Of a stretch of 64,000 bases of DNA, positions 32,666 to 42,138 are shown in pieces. The first letter of the stretch is position 1; every line of letters starts with the position of its first letter. This DNA is from Pectobacterium polonicum. Lineage in GTDB: Bacteria > Pseudomonadota > Gammaproteobacteria > Enterobacterales > Enterobacteriaceae. The translations under genes were made by a program, and so were the position numbers. Location of the stretch: assembly GCF_005497185.1 (NCBI RefSeq), contig NZ_RJTN01000017.1:1-64000 (forward strand). The letters are read 5' to 3'. The notes under the pieces are model-generated. The model was not told where the DNA came from and ran no database searches. It worked only from the letters and a program-made list of their open reading frames with translations.

Positions 32666-33862
32666 TTAGGCATTTTTCGCCTTCATCAACGCGATCATCA
32701 GTGCCATCATCGTCAACACGCTGGCAAGCCCGCCGACCATCATCCATCCCCCCTGATGCCAGGCCGCTATCGCAACGGAGGAACCTGCAGCACCGCCCAG
32801 AAACATACCGCCCATGAATACGGTATTAATTCGGCCTCTGGCGGCCTCACCAAGCCCATAAATCACATGTTGATTGGCAATTAGCGCGCTCTGAACACCA
32901 AGATCGAGCAGTACAACACCGATAACCAGGCCAATAAGGGAATCGAAGCTGATGAATATCCCCCATGAGAGCAGCGTCAACAACGTACCCGCGATCACCA
33001 CAGGGCGACTACCGACTCGATCAGCCAATTTTCCCGCCAGCGGTGCGACAAGAATGCCAGCCACGCCGATCGCACCAAAGAGACCCGCCGCCGCCGCGCC
33101 CATCTGAAAACGCCCGCTTCCCAAATACAGCGCAAGTACGCTCCAGAATGCGCTGAAAGACGCAAACAACAACGCCTGAACCAACGTAGCTTTGCGTAAT
33201 ACACGCTCACTCCGCCATAGCGCCACCAGCGAACGCATCAGTTCACTGTAGCGAATGCTCTGATTCGATGGCAAAGTCGGTAGCATTCTCCCCATCGCCC
33301 ATGCTCCTGCCAGCGCCAAAGGCACACCCAGCCAGAACATCGCACGCCAGCCCGCACTTTCCGCCACCACACCCGCAATCGTACGACTCAGCAAAATTCC
33401 GCTTAACAACCCGCTCATCACCGTTCCGACAATCGCGCCACGCTGTTTTGCATCGGCGAGCACTGCGGCAGCAGGAACAATCTGCTGTGCGGCGGTAGCA
33501 CCAAAACCAATCAGTAACGAAGCACTTAATAAAGAAAAAGCCGATGTCGACAATGCAACAAACGCAGAAGCTAGCGCCAGCATCAAAAACTGCCACACGA
33601 TCAGCCGACGACGATCAAACTTATCACCGAGCGGAACCAGCAGCAGCAACCCAAGCGCATAACCTAATTGCGTTACCGTCGGCATAAGTGAGACCGCGCC
33701 ACTCGACGTAAAACTTTCTCCTATCACGCCCAGCATAGGCTGGTTGTAGTAGATATTGGCAACAGAAATACCGCTGGCTGCGGCCATTGAGAAAATCAAT
33801 AATTTGCCGGGAGCACGCGGTGTCCTGACATCGATTTCGTTGGATAATGTACTCATCATCAT
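32666..33862 (-). CDS. MFS transporter (drug/sugar efflux type)
   Basis: 398 residues with twelve hydrophobic segments and the MFS loop 2-3 signature PLGDKFDRRRLIVWQ; a related sequence AGKLADRVGSRPVVIAG recurs in the second half. It resembles proton-driven efflux pumps (YdhP/AraJ-like), substrate unknown. A LysR gene lies 116 bases upstream on the same strand and is a plausible regulator. Three nearby start codons (MMMST) exist. Confidence 0.8.
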   Translation of the reverse strand: MMMSTLSNEIDVRTPRAPGKLLIFSMAAASGISVANIYYNQPMLGVIGESFTSSGAVSLMPTVTQLGYALGLLLLVPLGDKFDRRRLIVWQFLMLALASAFVALSTSAFSLLSASLLIGFGATAAQQIVPAAAVLADAKQRGAIVGTVMSGLLSGILLSRTIAGVVAESAGWRAMFWLGVPLALAGAWAMGRMLPTLPSNQSIRYSELMRSLVALWRSERVLRKATLVQALLFASFSAFWSVLALYLGSGRFQMGAAAAGLFGAIGVAGILVAPLAGKLADRVGSRPVVIAGTLLTLLSWGIFISFDSLIGLVIGVVLLDLGVQSALIANQHVIYGLGEAARGRINTVFMGGMFLGGAAGSSVAIAAWHQGGWMMVGGLASVLTMMALMIALMKAKNA

Positions 33863-33977
33863 ACCTGTTTATGTCTTTCCCGCCGGACGTCGGCAAGCGA
33901 TGAGCACAGAATAAGACGCCGAGCTCATTCCTAGTAGAGCGGTAGAATGGATATCAGCTATTCCGAATGGGAATGAA

Positions 33978-34859
33978 TCAGGAAAAGAGACGTTGAACGA
34001 AACCAGTAAAGATTCTGGCACGGGCTGATGTCATACGGCCTCCAGGGTAGACAGCCCACAGATCCATCTTACCTAGCGTCCATGAGTCCAGTGCAGTGAT
34101 GACCTGCCCGCTTTCAAGCTCTGGTGCAAACATCCATTCAGATGCAACCGTCACCCCAGCGCCAGACAGCACAGCAGCACGCACACCTTCCGCCGCAGAA
34201 ACACGGATACGCCCATTGGGGAATACCGTGGTCTGTGTTCCATCTTGAGAAAAAATCCAGCGATCGGTTTTCTCTCCCTGCAAATAGATGACAGATGGAT
34301 ACGCAGCCAGTGCATTAGGAGAAACAGGTATGCCATGAACGGAAAAATAGTTGGGTGTTGCTAACAGGTGCATAGTACACGAGGCCAGCCGCTGGGCGAT
34401 CAAACTTGAATCCTTCATCTCGCCCAAACGCAGTGCTACATCAATGCCTTCAGCAATCAGATCGATCGGACGATCGTCGAGAATGACATCAACGTTGAGC
34501 TGTGGATGTTCGGCCATAAATTCATGGAGTCGCGGCATAATATGCAGTCTGGCAAAGGTGACGGGCGCGCAGATGCGCAACCGACCAGACAGCGCGGCAT
34601 TCCCGCTAACCACGCGCTCTTGAGCCTCTCCCAGCATCGTTAACGCGGGAGCGACTTGCTCATAAAAATGCTGTCCGGCTTCTGTTGGCGTCAACCCTCG
34701 GGTAGAGCGAATCAACAGCGTAGTTGCCAATTGTTTTTCAAGCTGCATGATCGCTTTAGAAACCGCTGGCTGACCAATACCGAGTCTACGGGACGCGGCG
34801 GAAAACGACCCGGTTTCAAAAACGCAGATAAATGTTTCCAACGCGCTCAAGCGATCCAT
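33978..34859 (-). CDS. LysR-family transcriptional regulator
   Basis: 293 residues: N-terminal winged helix-turn-helix (MDRLSALETFICVFETGSFSAASRRLGIGQPAVSKAIMQLE) and a C-terminal effector domain (LRICAPVTFARLHIMPRLHEFM), of the CrgA-like group. The start at 34859 is the family start; a codon 14 residues earlier is not favoured. Same strand as the MFS gene downstream, which it may control. Confidence 0.88.
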   Translation of the reverse strand: MDRLSALETFICVFETGSFSAASRRLGIGQPAVSKAIMQLEKQLATTLLIRSTRGLTPTEAGQHFYEQVAPALTMLGEAQERVVSGNAALSGRLRICAPVTFARLHIMPRLHEFMAEHPQLNVDVILDDRPIDLIAEGIDVALRLGEMKDSSLIAQRLASCTMHLLATPNYFSVHGIPVSPNALAAYPSVIYLQGEKTDRWIFSQDGTQTTVFPNGRIRVSAAEGVRAAVLSGAGVTVASEWMFAPELESGQVITALDSWTLGKMDLWAVYPGGRMTSARARIFTGFVQRLFS

Positions 34860-35065
34860 TATCTCTCTTCTGCAAAGGGGTGGCACGGCATCATACCGCA
34901 ATCCAGCCTGGGTAACGCAGACTCGCTATCATGCCGCCCTTTCAGCAGCGGCGAATCACATTCACTTTACCACCGCCCCTATGAGGTATTACTCTGATGG
35001 CATGACTTGTCATGACCGGGCGCGCACATTTTCGCGGCCTTTTTCAAAATGTTACGAGGCGATGC

Positions 35066-35701
35066 ATGAAACTTTTCATTTACGAACACTGCCCATTCTG
35101 TGTCAGAGCCAGAATGATTTTTGGTCTGAAAAATCTGCCTGTTGAGCAATCCGTCATTATGGAAGGCGACGTTGACACGCCAACGCGCATGGTCGGCCGC
35201 AAAGTGGTGCCGATCCTGCAAAAAGAAGATGGCAGCTTCATGCCAGAAAGCATGGATATCGTCCACTATGTCGACAGCAAGCAAACACCGTTAATCGCCG
35301 ACCAACCCGTTGATGCCGATATTGAAGCCTGGTGTAAATCCGTTTCCAGCGCGGTATTTAACCTTGCGGTTCCTCGCTTCACGAAAGCCGATTTCAAAGA
35401 GCTTTCTACACCAGAAGCGCGTCATGCCTATATCCTGCGTGAAGAAAAAGCCTTCGGCGATCTGGATGCGTTGATAGCAAAAACGCCAGAGCTGATTGCA
35501 GAAGTGGAGCAGAAACTCGACGCGCTGGAGCCGCGTTTGGCAAACGTTAATGCCATTTCCACCACTGATTTTATTCTCTTCCCGATCTTACTGTCGCTCA
35601 CGATCGTGAAAGGCGTGCAGTTTGGCCCTAACGTTCACGCCTACCTTGAGCGCGTATCAGAAGCCAGTAAAGTCGCCTTATTGACCGATAAAGCGCTGTA
35701 A
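35066..35701 (+). CDS. grxB: Glutaredoxin 2 (GrxB)
   Basis: A 211-residue GST-like glutaredoxin reducing disulfides with glutathione. Active site CPFC (MKLFIYEHCPFCVRARMIFGLKN) at 9-12, TRMVGRKVVPILQKEDG with cis-Pro, and PESMDIVHYVD. ATG at 35066 follows ACGAGGCG; a start 18 codons upstream is not supported. Slightly divergent from E. coli in the C-terminal helical domain. Confidence 0.95.
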   Translation: MKLFIYEHCPFCVRARMIFGLKNLPVEQSVIMEGDVDTPTRMVGRKVVPILQKEDGSFMPESMDIVHYVDSKQTPLIADQPVDADIEAWCKSVSSAVFNLAVPRFTKADFKELSTPEARHAYILREEKAFGDLDALIAKTPELIAEVEQKLDALEPRLANVNAISTTDFILFPILLSLTIVKGVQFGPNVHAYLERVSEASKVALLTDKAL

Positions 35702-35830
35702 GCATAATACGATTCGCAATAGCGTTATGGGGCATAGCGTTACCCCATAACGTGTGGCAGATTTCAATACGTGTTATATGAAATCATGGCTATATGAAGT
35801 CATGACGACATAGAGTAAGCCTTCCCCTAC

Positions 35831-37126
35831 CTAGTGCCAGGCCGTCCTCCTTTGATTAACTAGCGCATTAACTTCAGCGTTAATCAGAGCAAACGCATCA
35901 TAGCTTGCATAATCTGCCTTAATCCATCTTGCGCGCTGTAAATAGCCTGGGTCCTCTAATATTTCGATGACAGACTGCTTAATCTGCTGTTCACTCGGCG
36001 TACTGGTTTGTAAGTTAATCCCGCATTTAGCAAACACCACACGCGCGGCACTTTCCTGTTTATCTTCACCGACGCCAGCCACAATTAATGGAACGCCATC
36101 TTTCAGCGCGGAATTAATCGAACCATATCCACCATTGGTGATAAATATCGATGCTCTTGGCAGCCAGTCATCATAAGAAAGGAAACTGACCACCCTGGCA
36201 TTTTCAGGCAATGAGGCTTGTAGCGCATCAACCGAACGTCCCCCCGTGGTCGCCAGCACCCTGACGGGTAAATCCGCGAGGGCGCGCAGCGTTGGCCCGA
36301 TGAGCTGCTGGAGATCGACATTCGCCAGTGTTCCTTGTGAAACGATAATAAGCGGTCGGCTGTCATCTGGTGCCCACCATTGCGGAACACGCTCTGCTGC
36401 GATGTGATGGGATAATGGCCCAATAAATCGCACGCTCTGTGGCAAATCATCCCGCTGGTACTCAAGTTCCGTGGTCGATAATTGCAAGAAACGATCGCAA
36501 TGAGCAATGAGCGCATCCATAAAAGGCTGCTCAAGCGGCTTTCCTCCCGCCTGCACCATCACATCATTAAACACATGCTGAACGTCGCTCAAGAACCCCC
36601 TCGTTTCTTCATCCACCAGTTGTTCATGACTCAAGTCAGGCGGCAGCAATTTAGGTGGAATACGAGGTCCATAGAAAACAGAATCTCGCGTCGAATAAGA
36701 CAGCGGCGTCACGCCTACCGCAATGACCGGCGGCCGCTGACCAGACAACAACAGCGGTAAAACACCATAAAAACAGTTTTCAACGATGAGCAGGTCGGCA
36801 TGCGTCTTTGCCAACGCGTCACGCAATTGGCGATCCAGCAATGGAATGGGTGCAGCGAAGAAATTCTTCAGTGCCAGAGCCATCTGCGCGTTGCCCGGCG
36901 GCAGCGTAGCTCGCAGAGGGAAGTGCTGCTCCAGGTGCCTGTAGTCGAAATCAATCTCATCGCTAAAAGGGATAAAACCAACCCCTACAGCCTCTGCCTG
37001 CTCACGGAACAACGCGCCGCTAAACAACGTGACATCGTTTCCCTGCTCAACCAAATAGCGAGCGATAGTCAGCAAAGGATAAACATGTCCCGGCGTTGCC
37101 ATCGACGCCATGAGAATATGTGCCAT
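35831..37126 (-). CDS. UDP-glycosyltransferase (MGT/GT1 family) of the isonitrile cluster
   Basis: 431 residues with a GT-B fold: N-terminal acceptor domain (HILMASMATPGHVYPLLTIARYLVEQGNDVT) and C-terminal donor domain (PLIIVSQGTLAN; FITNGGYGSINSALKDGVPLIVAG; EDKQESAARVVFAKCG) as in macrolide-type glycosyltransferases. It follows isnB by 11 bases on the same strand. In rhabduscin-type clusters the equivalent enzyme puts a sugar on the phenol of the aryl-vinyl isonitrile. The sugar used here is unknown. Confidence 0.85.
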   Translation of the reverse strand: MAHILMASMATPGHVYPLLTIARYLVEQGNDVTLFSGALFREQAEAVGVGFIPFSDEIDFDYRHLEQHFPLRATLPPGNAQMALALKNFFAAPIPLLDRQLRDALAKTHADLLIVENCFYGVLPLLLSGQRPPVIAVGVTPLSYSTRDSVFYGPRIPPKLLPPDLSHEQLVDEETRGFLSDVQHVFNDVMVQAGGKPLEQPFMDALIAHCDRFLQLSTTELEYQRDDLPQSVRFIGPLSHHIAAERVPQWWAPDDSRPLIIVSQGTLANVDLQQLIGPTLRALADLPVRVLATTGGRSVDALQASLPENARVVSFLSYDDWLPRASIFITNGGYGSINSALKDGVPLIVAGVGEDKQESAARVVFAKCGINLQTSTPSEQQIKQSVIEILEDPGYLQRARWIKADYASYDAFALINAEVNALVNQRRTAWH

Positions 37127-37137
37127 GGTGCTTTCCC

Positions 37138-37992
37138 TTATGCCGCGTTATCAATGCAGGTATTCACGCAAATCGGGGTGCCCTGAATATGCACACGTTG
37201 CAAATGACGAGCCGAATGAGCCGTAAAGGCTTCACGTCCATGCAGCAGCGAGAAGTTGTCGGCTATCACCACATCACCCTGTAGCCATTTATGCGCATAG
37301 TAATAACGGGGATCGTACAAATGCTGCCGTAGCGTCTGGCTAAATGCGCTTTGCGCTTCCGGTGTGACATTATGGTATTCCAGCGCATGCTGGTTGAGAA
37401 AACGCTCCCCTTCGGTTGTCGGTTCGTTATAGCGCATAATCTCCCCAACGCCGTTAGGATGAGGAATGATTAATGGGGAAGTCACTTCGCCACCATAATG
37501 CACAACGGCTTTAATACGATAAGTAATTGAAACACGACGCCACTCATCGACTAACTGTGCGTCAGTCTCTGCCAACAAGCGCGTGGTATCAACGAAAGTG
37601 GTACGTCCCCCCTGATCCTGTCCCGGCGCAGAAACGCAGTGGAACAGTTGGAATTCGGGGATAGTGGGCTTGTACATTCCATCCCAGTGTAGCGGCACAT
37701 AGCTGTTATCAAAGATATGATCCTTGGTATCTGCATGTTCCTTCACATCCAGTATCGCCCCGAAAGGCCACATCATGATTTCCCCCCAGTGGCCAGCATA
37801 CTCGGTCAACGTTTCAGGATCGGAAAACCCAGAGGAAAAACCGCGTAATACCAAGAGATGATGCTCGCGAGCAAGTTCACGCAGTGTCTCGATCGGCAGA
37901 GTGGCGATGCTCTGCCCTACTTCAGCAGGCGTCAACAACGCACCAAAAGGGGAAAGCGTTTCAATGCGACAGTTCATGCTGTTCTCCATCAT
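37138..37992 (-). CDS. isnB: Fe(II)/2-oxoglutarate-dependent oxygenase, isonitrile pathway (IsnB/PvcB-like)
   Basis: 284 residues of the TauD/PvcB family. The metal facial triad is visible: LHWDGMYKP (His and Asp, about 102 and 104) and a distal His in NFSLLHGREAF near 251, with Arg in RHLQRVHIQG for 2-oxoglutarate. In IsnB enzymes this oxidatively decarboxylates tyrosine isonitrile to the vinyl isonitrile; PvcB retains the carboxylate. The start is set by AAAGGA seven bases before ATG 37992. Middle gene of the operon. Confidence 0.85.
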   Translation of the reverse strand: MMENSMNCRIETLSPFGALLTPAEVGQSIATLPIETLRELAREHHLLVLRGFSSGFSDPETLTEYAGHWGEIMMWPFGAILDVKEHADTKDHIFDNSYVPLHWDGMYKPTIPEFQLFHCVSAPGQDQGGRTTFVDTTRLLAETDAQLVDEWRRVSITYRIKAVVHYGGEVTSPLIIPHPNGVGEIMRYNEPTTEGERFLNQHALEYHNVTPEAQSAFSQTLRQHLYDPRYYYAHKWLQGDVVIADNFSLLHGREAFTAHSARHLQRVHIQGTPICVNTCIDNAA

Positions 37993-38057
37993 GTATATTC
38001 CTTTATAAGATGACAATTATCGATGTCTCGACGAATGATAAGGCGAGAAAAATACGC

Positions 38058-39023
38058 TTACGCCACATCATGCTGCTTGACGACGTAATAACTAGGCGTA
38101 CCGCGGATCTCCACGACTTCACCAGCCAACTGCTGTGCATCAGTATTCTTCATAAGCACAAACTGGCCATTAACATTGGCGGCGACACCATGCCAGGGCG
38201 TCAACCAATCGTCCTTCGTGGGCATCATATGAATACCCAGCTTCAGGCTGTCCGAAGGCTGAGGGTGAATAGACAGACGAATAGCCTCTGGGAAATTTTC
38301 AGCAAGCAGGTTGCCCCACGCCCAACTGCGCTGAATAACGCCACACGCACGCTTTTTGGCATCTTTCTGTAACGCCGCATTAGAGCCGGTATAGTCTGGT
38401 CGCAGGCTATCTTCATAGAGAAAGCGGGTGATTGAACGGTAAAGCTGCAAGCCTTCTTCGCTCTGCATGAGTTGCGATTTAATCTCTTCTTCCGATTCAG
38501 CATAATCCTCAACCAGTCGCTGGCGAAGATGATCGTAATCAGCAGTAAGCGCAGCCATGTTCTCTACATCTTTAAGATTAAAAACACTGAGATGAATAGC
38601 CCCCAATTCATGCAATAAGTTTTCAATTTCATGCTGGTAGGCATTAATGGTTTCGTCGCTAGTTCCAATTAGATCGCCAAATACATGCCCATCAGAGCAA
38701 ATACGGATATGGGCTCCAGGCGGGTAATAAAGCTGAATGCGCTGGCATAACGAATTTAAAAATATCAGAGACAGGCGTTCCGCCATATCCGGTTTTCTAC
38801 CCAGAACCTTATAAGGGCTAGGCGATTTTACCGGGAACGCAGGTAGAATAAGTTCAATACGGCTATTTTTATCAACAAAAGCACGAATCCTGGGTAATTG
38901 TACCTGAGTCACCAGGGCCTCTTCTTCACTAACGGCTTTCGTCGAGTGAGTGAATCTACGCCGATATTGAATTAACTCACTTAATATTAGCGATGAAACT
39001 AATTCATTATTTATTATATCCAA
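38058..39023 (-). CDS. isnA: L-tyrosine isonitrile synthase (IsnA/PvcA-like)
   Basis: 321 residues of the DIT1/PvcA family. Typical stretches are LPAFPVKSPSPYKVLGRKPDMAER, SDGHVFGDLIGTSDETINAYQ and RLSIHPQPSDSLKLGIHMMP. IsnA converts an amino acid amine to isonitrile using ribulose-5-phosphate as the carbon donor. First gene of the isnA-isnB-glycosyltransferase operon; 65 bases separate it from isnB. The 300 bases upstream are very AT-rich and must contain its promoter. The following DNA on that side is the Rhs array. Confidence 0.88.
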   Translation of the reverse strand: MDIINNELVSSLILSELIQYRRRFTHSTKAVSEEEALVTQVQLPRIRAFVDKNSRIELILPAFPVKSPSPYKVLGRKPDMAERLSLIFLNSLCQRIQLYYPPGAHIRICSDGHVFGDLIGTSDETINAYQHEIENLLHELGAIHLSVFNLKDVENMAALTADYDHLRQRLVEDYAESEEEIKSQLMQSEEGLQLYRSITRFLYEDSLRPDYTGSNAALQKDAKKRACGVIQRSWAWGNLLAENFPEAIRLSIHPQPSDSLKLGIHMMPTKDDWLTPWHGVAANVNGQFVLMKNTDAQQLAGEVVEIRGTPSYYVVKQHDVA

Positions 39024-39324
39024 AATAACCTCATTAATTTACATTAATTTAAAAAACGGAATTAACTGCATAGCCATGTCGAAGAAACAATAAAATAAAA
39101 CCCCTTGTCGAGTACAAAAAAAATACTGAATAACATATTCAGTATTTTTATTTACACTGCTAATAATTAACTTTGGATATAAAATAAATATAATGAGGAT
39201 TAATTATTAAAACCGTGGATAAGTGGCAATACAGATTGATCTCTCCCTTTGTTCAGTACCGTACATCGCGTCCCTGATTATTTGCCACCCCAGTAAATTC
39301 CGCTCCCGCATTGTAGAAGTCGCG

Positions 39325-39481
39325 TCCCGTTGCACCCAGCACAACGGCAAGCCCAACCCGCCCTCTACCATCAGCCTTAAAGGCCGCTGGCTCTAAGAGT
39401 CCGGCTTCATCACCGAATATGTTCGTCACTGTCACGGTAGAGCGGGGAAGGATTATTATTGAGACACAGATTAATTTGTAG
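39325..39481 (+). pseudogene. SymE-like relic 1 (left-most)
   Basis: Translated rightwards it reads [18 protein letters not shown] then a stop (TAA where other copies have GAA), and after a frame change the conserved ending [10 protein letters not shown]-like stretch and TAG at 39479. It is a decayed copy of the SymE-like gene seen intact further right. Confidence 0.65.
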
Positions 39482-39506
39482 CAACTGACCAGACTATAAA
39501 ATAATA

Positions 39507-39534
39507 GCCGAAAGGATTGTCAGGGCACTTCCTT
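39507..39534. terminator. Array terminator repeat T1 (decayed)
   Basis: GCCGAAAGGATTGTCAGGGCACTTCC is a degenerate copy of the CCGGAAGGATC-N4-GATCGCTTCCGG element, between the SymE relic and the immunity gene, preceded by the usual ATAAAATAAT. Confidence 0.55.
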
Positions 39535-39862
39535 ATTTTTCTTCAATCCTGTAATGGTTCGGATCTGACCAAGATATAATCTTGTACTTATCTGTATAAA
39601 CGTTTTGTTCTTTATAAAATCCCATAATTTCTGATGGATAGCCCCCATAGCCAAATACAAAAAAAGCATCAAAGTTAACTAAATATTTAATGAGCTCTAA
39701 TTTCTCACCTTCATCTTTTACCGTTTTAACCATAAACTGGCCAGAAACTAAAAAACCAAGATCTTCTACTGTCTTTACTGATTCACTCCCCTTAACTCTG
39801 AGCTTTACTGTATTAGTTGAAATATCACTTACAACAATAGAATTATCAGGAATCACATTCAT
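39533..39862 (-). CDS. Probable immunity protein (109 residues)
   Basis: No family recognised. Soluble, beta-rich (IVVSDISTNTVKLRVKGSES; FDAFFVFGYGGYPSEIMGFYKEQ). Its ATG overlaps the stop of the toxin tip upstream (ATGA), and it ends at a terminator repeat, the standard place of an immunity gene in this array. It should neutralise the tip encoded at 39859-40310. Confidence 0.6.
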   Translation of the reverse strand: MNVIPDNSIVVSDISTNTVKLRVKGSESVKTVEDLGFLVSGQFMVKTVKDEGEKLELIKYLVNFDAFFVFGYGGYPSEIMGFYKEQNVYTDKYKIISWSDPNHYRIEEK

Positions 39863-40310
39863 AATACATTTACTCTGAGTATAGCTGGAGTCGATATGGA
39901 AACAGGGTTTATAACCATTTCAGATGCTCCTCCCGGCAAATTTTTCCCCGGACCAAGGAAGCAATCATTACCACCCAATCGACTTCTAAGCTGCATATTT
40001 TTTATCCTTTCTATTTTCCTGGCATTGAATCCATCTTTCAGAGATCCAGGGTGTAACCCCACATCCTTTTCGATTCTTTCCACCATAGATCTGGAAATAG
40101 AAATTTCCTTTAGCCCCATCAAAATATTTAAGCTCACCTTCTCTATCTGTAACAAAGGTTTCATCTCTTCCTATTGGGGGATATTGATCCCAGCTTGTCG
40201 GACTAATGTTATACCCGACATCGTATTTTAACATTTTGGCTTGACGGGCTCTTGCACAATCAACTCTTGACGAACCTTATTTCGAAGTCAGCCCAAGAGG
40301 ATCTACCCAA
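39859..40310 (-). pseudogene. Displaced Rhs toxin tip, broken
   Basis: The core scar [11 protein letters not shown] is followed in frame by TAA (40277-40279), then SSRVDCARARQAKMLKYDVGYNISP and SWDQYPPIGRDETFVTDREG. A frameshift near 40090-40160 separates this from the C-terminal part (HPGSLKDGFNARKIERI; FLGPGKNLPGGASEM). The GPGKNLPGGAPEM-type ending is typical of Rhs/CDI toxin domains. Activity unknown; both a nonsense codon and a frameshift make it inactive. Confidence 0.6.
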
Positions 40311-40401
40311 CTTAAAGGTTTTTCAACCAACCGTAAGGATCGACAATCGCTTCTGGATTTTTCATTTTTTAATAACATTTAGATATTATTTTCAGTATCT
40401 T

Positions 40402-40956
40402 TTAAAACCTGCTTAAAGTCTTTTTTACCCCTACAGCCATTCCTGCGATAGACAATCCATAACGTGCAAAATCACGTGCGACATCTATATTACCCCTTAA
40501 AAAATTATAATTCATACACATTGATATTAATCTAACAGATGTAACACTATCAAATTCAGCAGGAATATTCCCATCCTTAATGTTGTCGATACTCAGATGA
40601 GAAAAAACATCATCGATAGAACTAAAAAAATCAAAAAATGCCCATGTTTTTTCTTCTAGTTCCTTAATAACCAAAGAGACACCATTTGGCGAATTTAACA
40701 ATTCGATACTTAGCATTTCGTCAGTAGATAATCGAGTACGGATATAGCAGTCAATCTCTCTTTTAGGAAGAGATTGACTATTTATCTGAGCAAAGATGGG
40801 ATGAACACCTAAATTTATAAAAAAAATGTCTCCTGTGGTTTTTTTCTGAAGATTAATACAATTCAAAAAACCATTATTCTCCCTAAAAAAATCAGCACCA
40901 CTCTCTTTAGAGAAACCATTTGAAATAAAAAAATCTTTCATTAACGTGGTATTCAT
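40402..40956 (-). CDS. DUF4304-like protein, probable orphan immunity gene
   Basis: 184 residues; MKDFFISNGFSKESGADFFR and FLNCINLQKKTTGDIFFINLGVHP match the usual N-terminal pattern of DUF4304 proteins, which often accompany polymorphic toxins. AT-rich. No toxin tip remains upstream and no terminator repeat downstream, so it appears to be a survivor of a deleted unit. Confidence 0.6.
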   Translation of the reverse strand: MNTTLMKDFFISNGFSKESGADFFRENNGFLNCINLQKKTTGDIFFINLGVHPIFAQINSQSLPKREIDCYIRTRLSTDEMLSIELLNSPNGVSLVIKELEEKTWAFFDFFSSIDDVFSHLSIDNIKDGNIPAEFDSVTSVRLISMCMNYNFLRGNIDVARDFARYGLSIAGMAVGVKKTLSRF

Positions 40957-41034
40957 TGCATCACCTATCGATAAACAATTGGTACTCCATGTTTATTTAG
41001 CACATTTTCACAGCCATAAGACATCTTGTAAATA

Positions 41035-41335
41035 CCCACTCAATTCTAAGCACATCATTCACCTGACCATCCGCCCCTTTCAGCGCCTGACGCAGCAGCA
41101 GCCTCATCGGACTCCATTCGTGGCGTATGCGGCGCAGCTTTTCTCACTCCACCGTGTGGATGAACGGCAACGGCTGGTATAAACCGATGCCCAGCGACGA
41201 CAGCGACCACGCCAGTTACCCTAGTGCCAGAATACCGTCCGCATCCGGGCTGGCTGCTTTGGTCACCTGCCCTCCACGTCATAGTCCAGTTCCGCGATGC
41301 CGTCCGTCTCTCCGGCTGCTTTCCACGCCGTGATG
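41035..41335 (-). pseudogene. Rhs core relic
   Basis: 41050-41125 is a decayed copy of the core sequence present at 61838-61915 (encoding [21 protein letters not shown]). The rest reads in pieces such as AELDYDVEGR, also core-like, with several frame breaks. High GC against AT-rich flanks. Confidence 0.6.
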
Positions 41336-41339
41336 CGCG

Positions 41340-41428
41340 TTAATTATTATTGAGATGCAGATTAATTTGTAGCAGCTGACCAGACTATAAAATAAAAATC
41401 CAGAATGATCACGGCGATCATTTTCGGC
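41340..41428. terminator. SymE 3' tail and array terminator repeat T2
   Basis: 41340-41369 preserves only the SymE ending (IIEMQINL and TAG); then ACCAGACTATAAAATAAAAATC and a degenerate hairpin CCAGAATGATCACGGCGATCATTTTCGG. Confidence 0.6.
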
Positions 41429-41435
41429 ATTTTCA

Positions 41436-41714
41436 TTAATCTTTCAATTTCGTCTTAAATTTATTAAGTGAACAATAGAATCTTGATATTAAATTCGTCC
41501 ACTCTTGATAGGTAACACCTTCAATATAATAATCACCCAACCATTTAGGATGACAGCGTGATAATAAATTATCTATAGCAGACTTTCTAACCCCTATATT
41601 TTCACTCTCATCAACAATTATCTTTATAAAACTTTCTATTTCCATGGCCTCGTTATTAATAGAAGAAAAAGTAAGATAAACACATATTTCCTTTCCTATA
41701 TCAATCATGCTCAT
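41436..41714 (-). CDS. Probable immunity protein (92 residues)
   Basis: Helical, HEAT-like appearance (MEIESFIKIIVDESENIGVRKSAIDNLL). No family named. The ATG at 41714 overlaps the stop of the tip upstream (ATGA), which fixes the start; codons further upstream lie inside the toxin frame. It ends at a terminator repeat. Confidence 0.6.
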   Translation of the reverse strand: MSMIDIGKEICVYLTFSSINNEAMEIESFIKIIVDESENIGVRKSAIDNLLSRCHPKWLGDYYIEGVTYQEWTNLISRFYCSLNKFKTKLKD

Positions 41715-41995
41715 GGCATCAATCTCGTGGCTCCCGAATATTTTCCTCCGACAGTCACAACCTGCCATTCCCCGCCGACTTTATCAGCTCCCGATTGAGG
41801 TTGAGGTGCTGCCTGTCCTTCCAGCAATACCTGATCCCTAGTTAGCATAACTTTGCCTTGGTAAGTTGCATTATTAGTTTGAGGAAGTGCTAAATTAGTC
41901 CTTCTTTCTGAAACTGTTATGCCTGCGAAGCCTCGTGTCACATAAACTTGAGAAACAGCGTCTGGAGAACTTCTCCGTGATATCAAATACATCAT
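41711..41995 (-). pseudogene. C-terminal fragment of a displaced toxin tip
   Basis: 94 codons including LALPQTNNATYQGKVMLTRD, LLEGQAAPQ and WQVVTVGGKYSGATRLMP, the ending of a family of polymorphic-toxin domains (possibly ADP-ribosyltransferase-like, inferred from the EGxAAPQ motif shared with the tip at 62.7 kb). The N-terminal part and the link to an Rhs core are missing. Confidence 0.5.
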
Positions 41996-42138
41996 CTTTA
42001 TTCCCCTAACTAGCGTAAATTTTTCCCATCGAAGCCATTTACCGTTTCACGCTGAATTTTTATCTAGACATCTACTGTTAATAATTTCCTTGCAGAGTTT
42101 CGACTTAATAGGACTTTATGTGAATGTGGATCTTTCTT

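Noticed and set aside
28320-39300. Prophage or integrative element
   Set aside because: No phage structural genes, integrase or att-like direct repeats were seen, and the tRNA genes are 6 kb away and intact.
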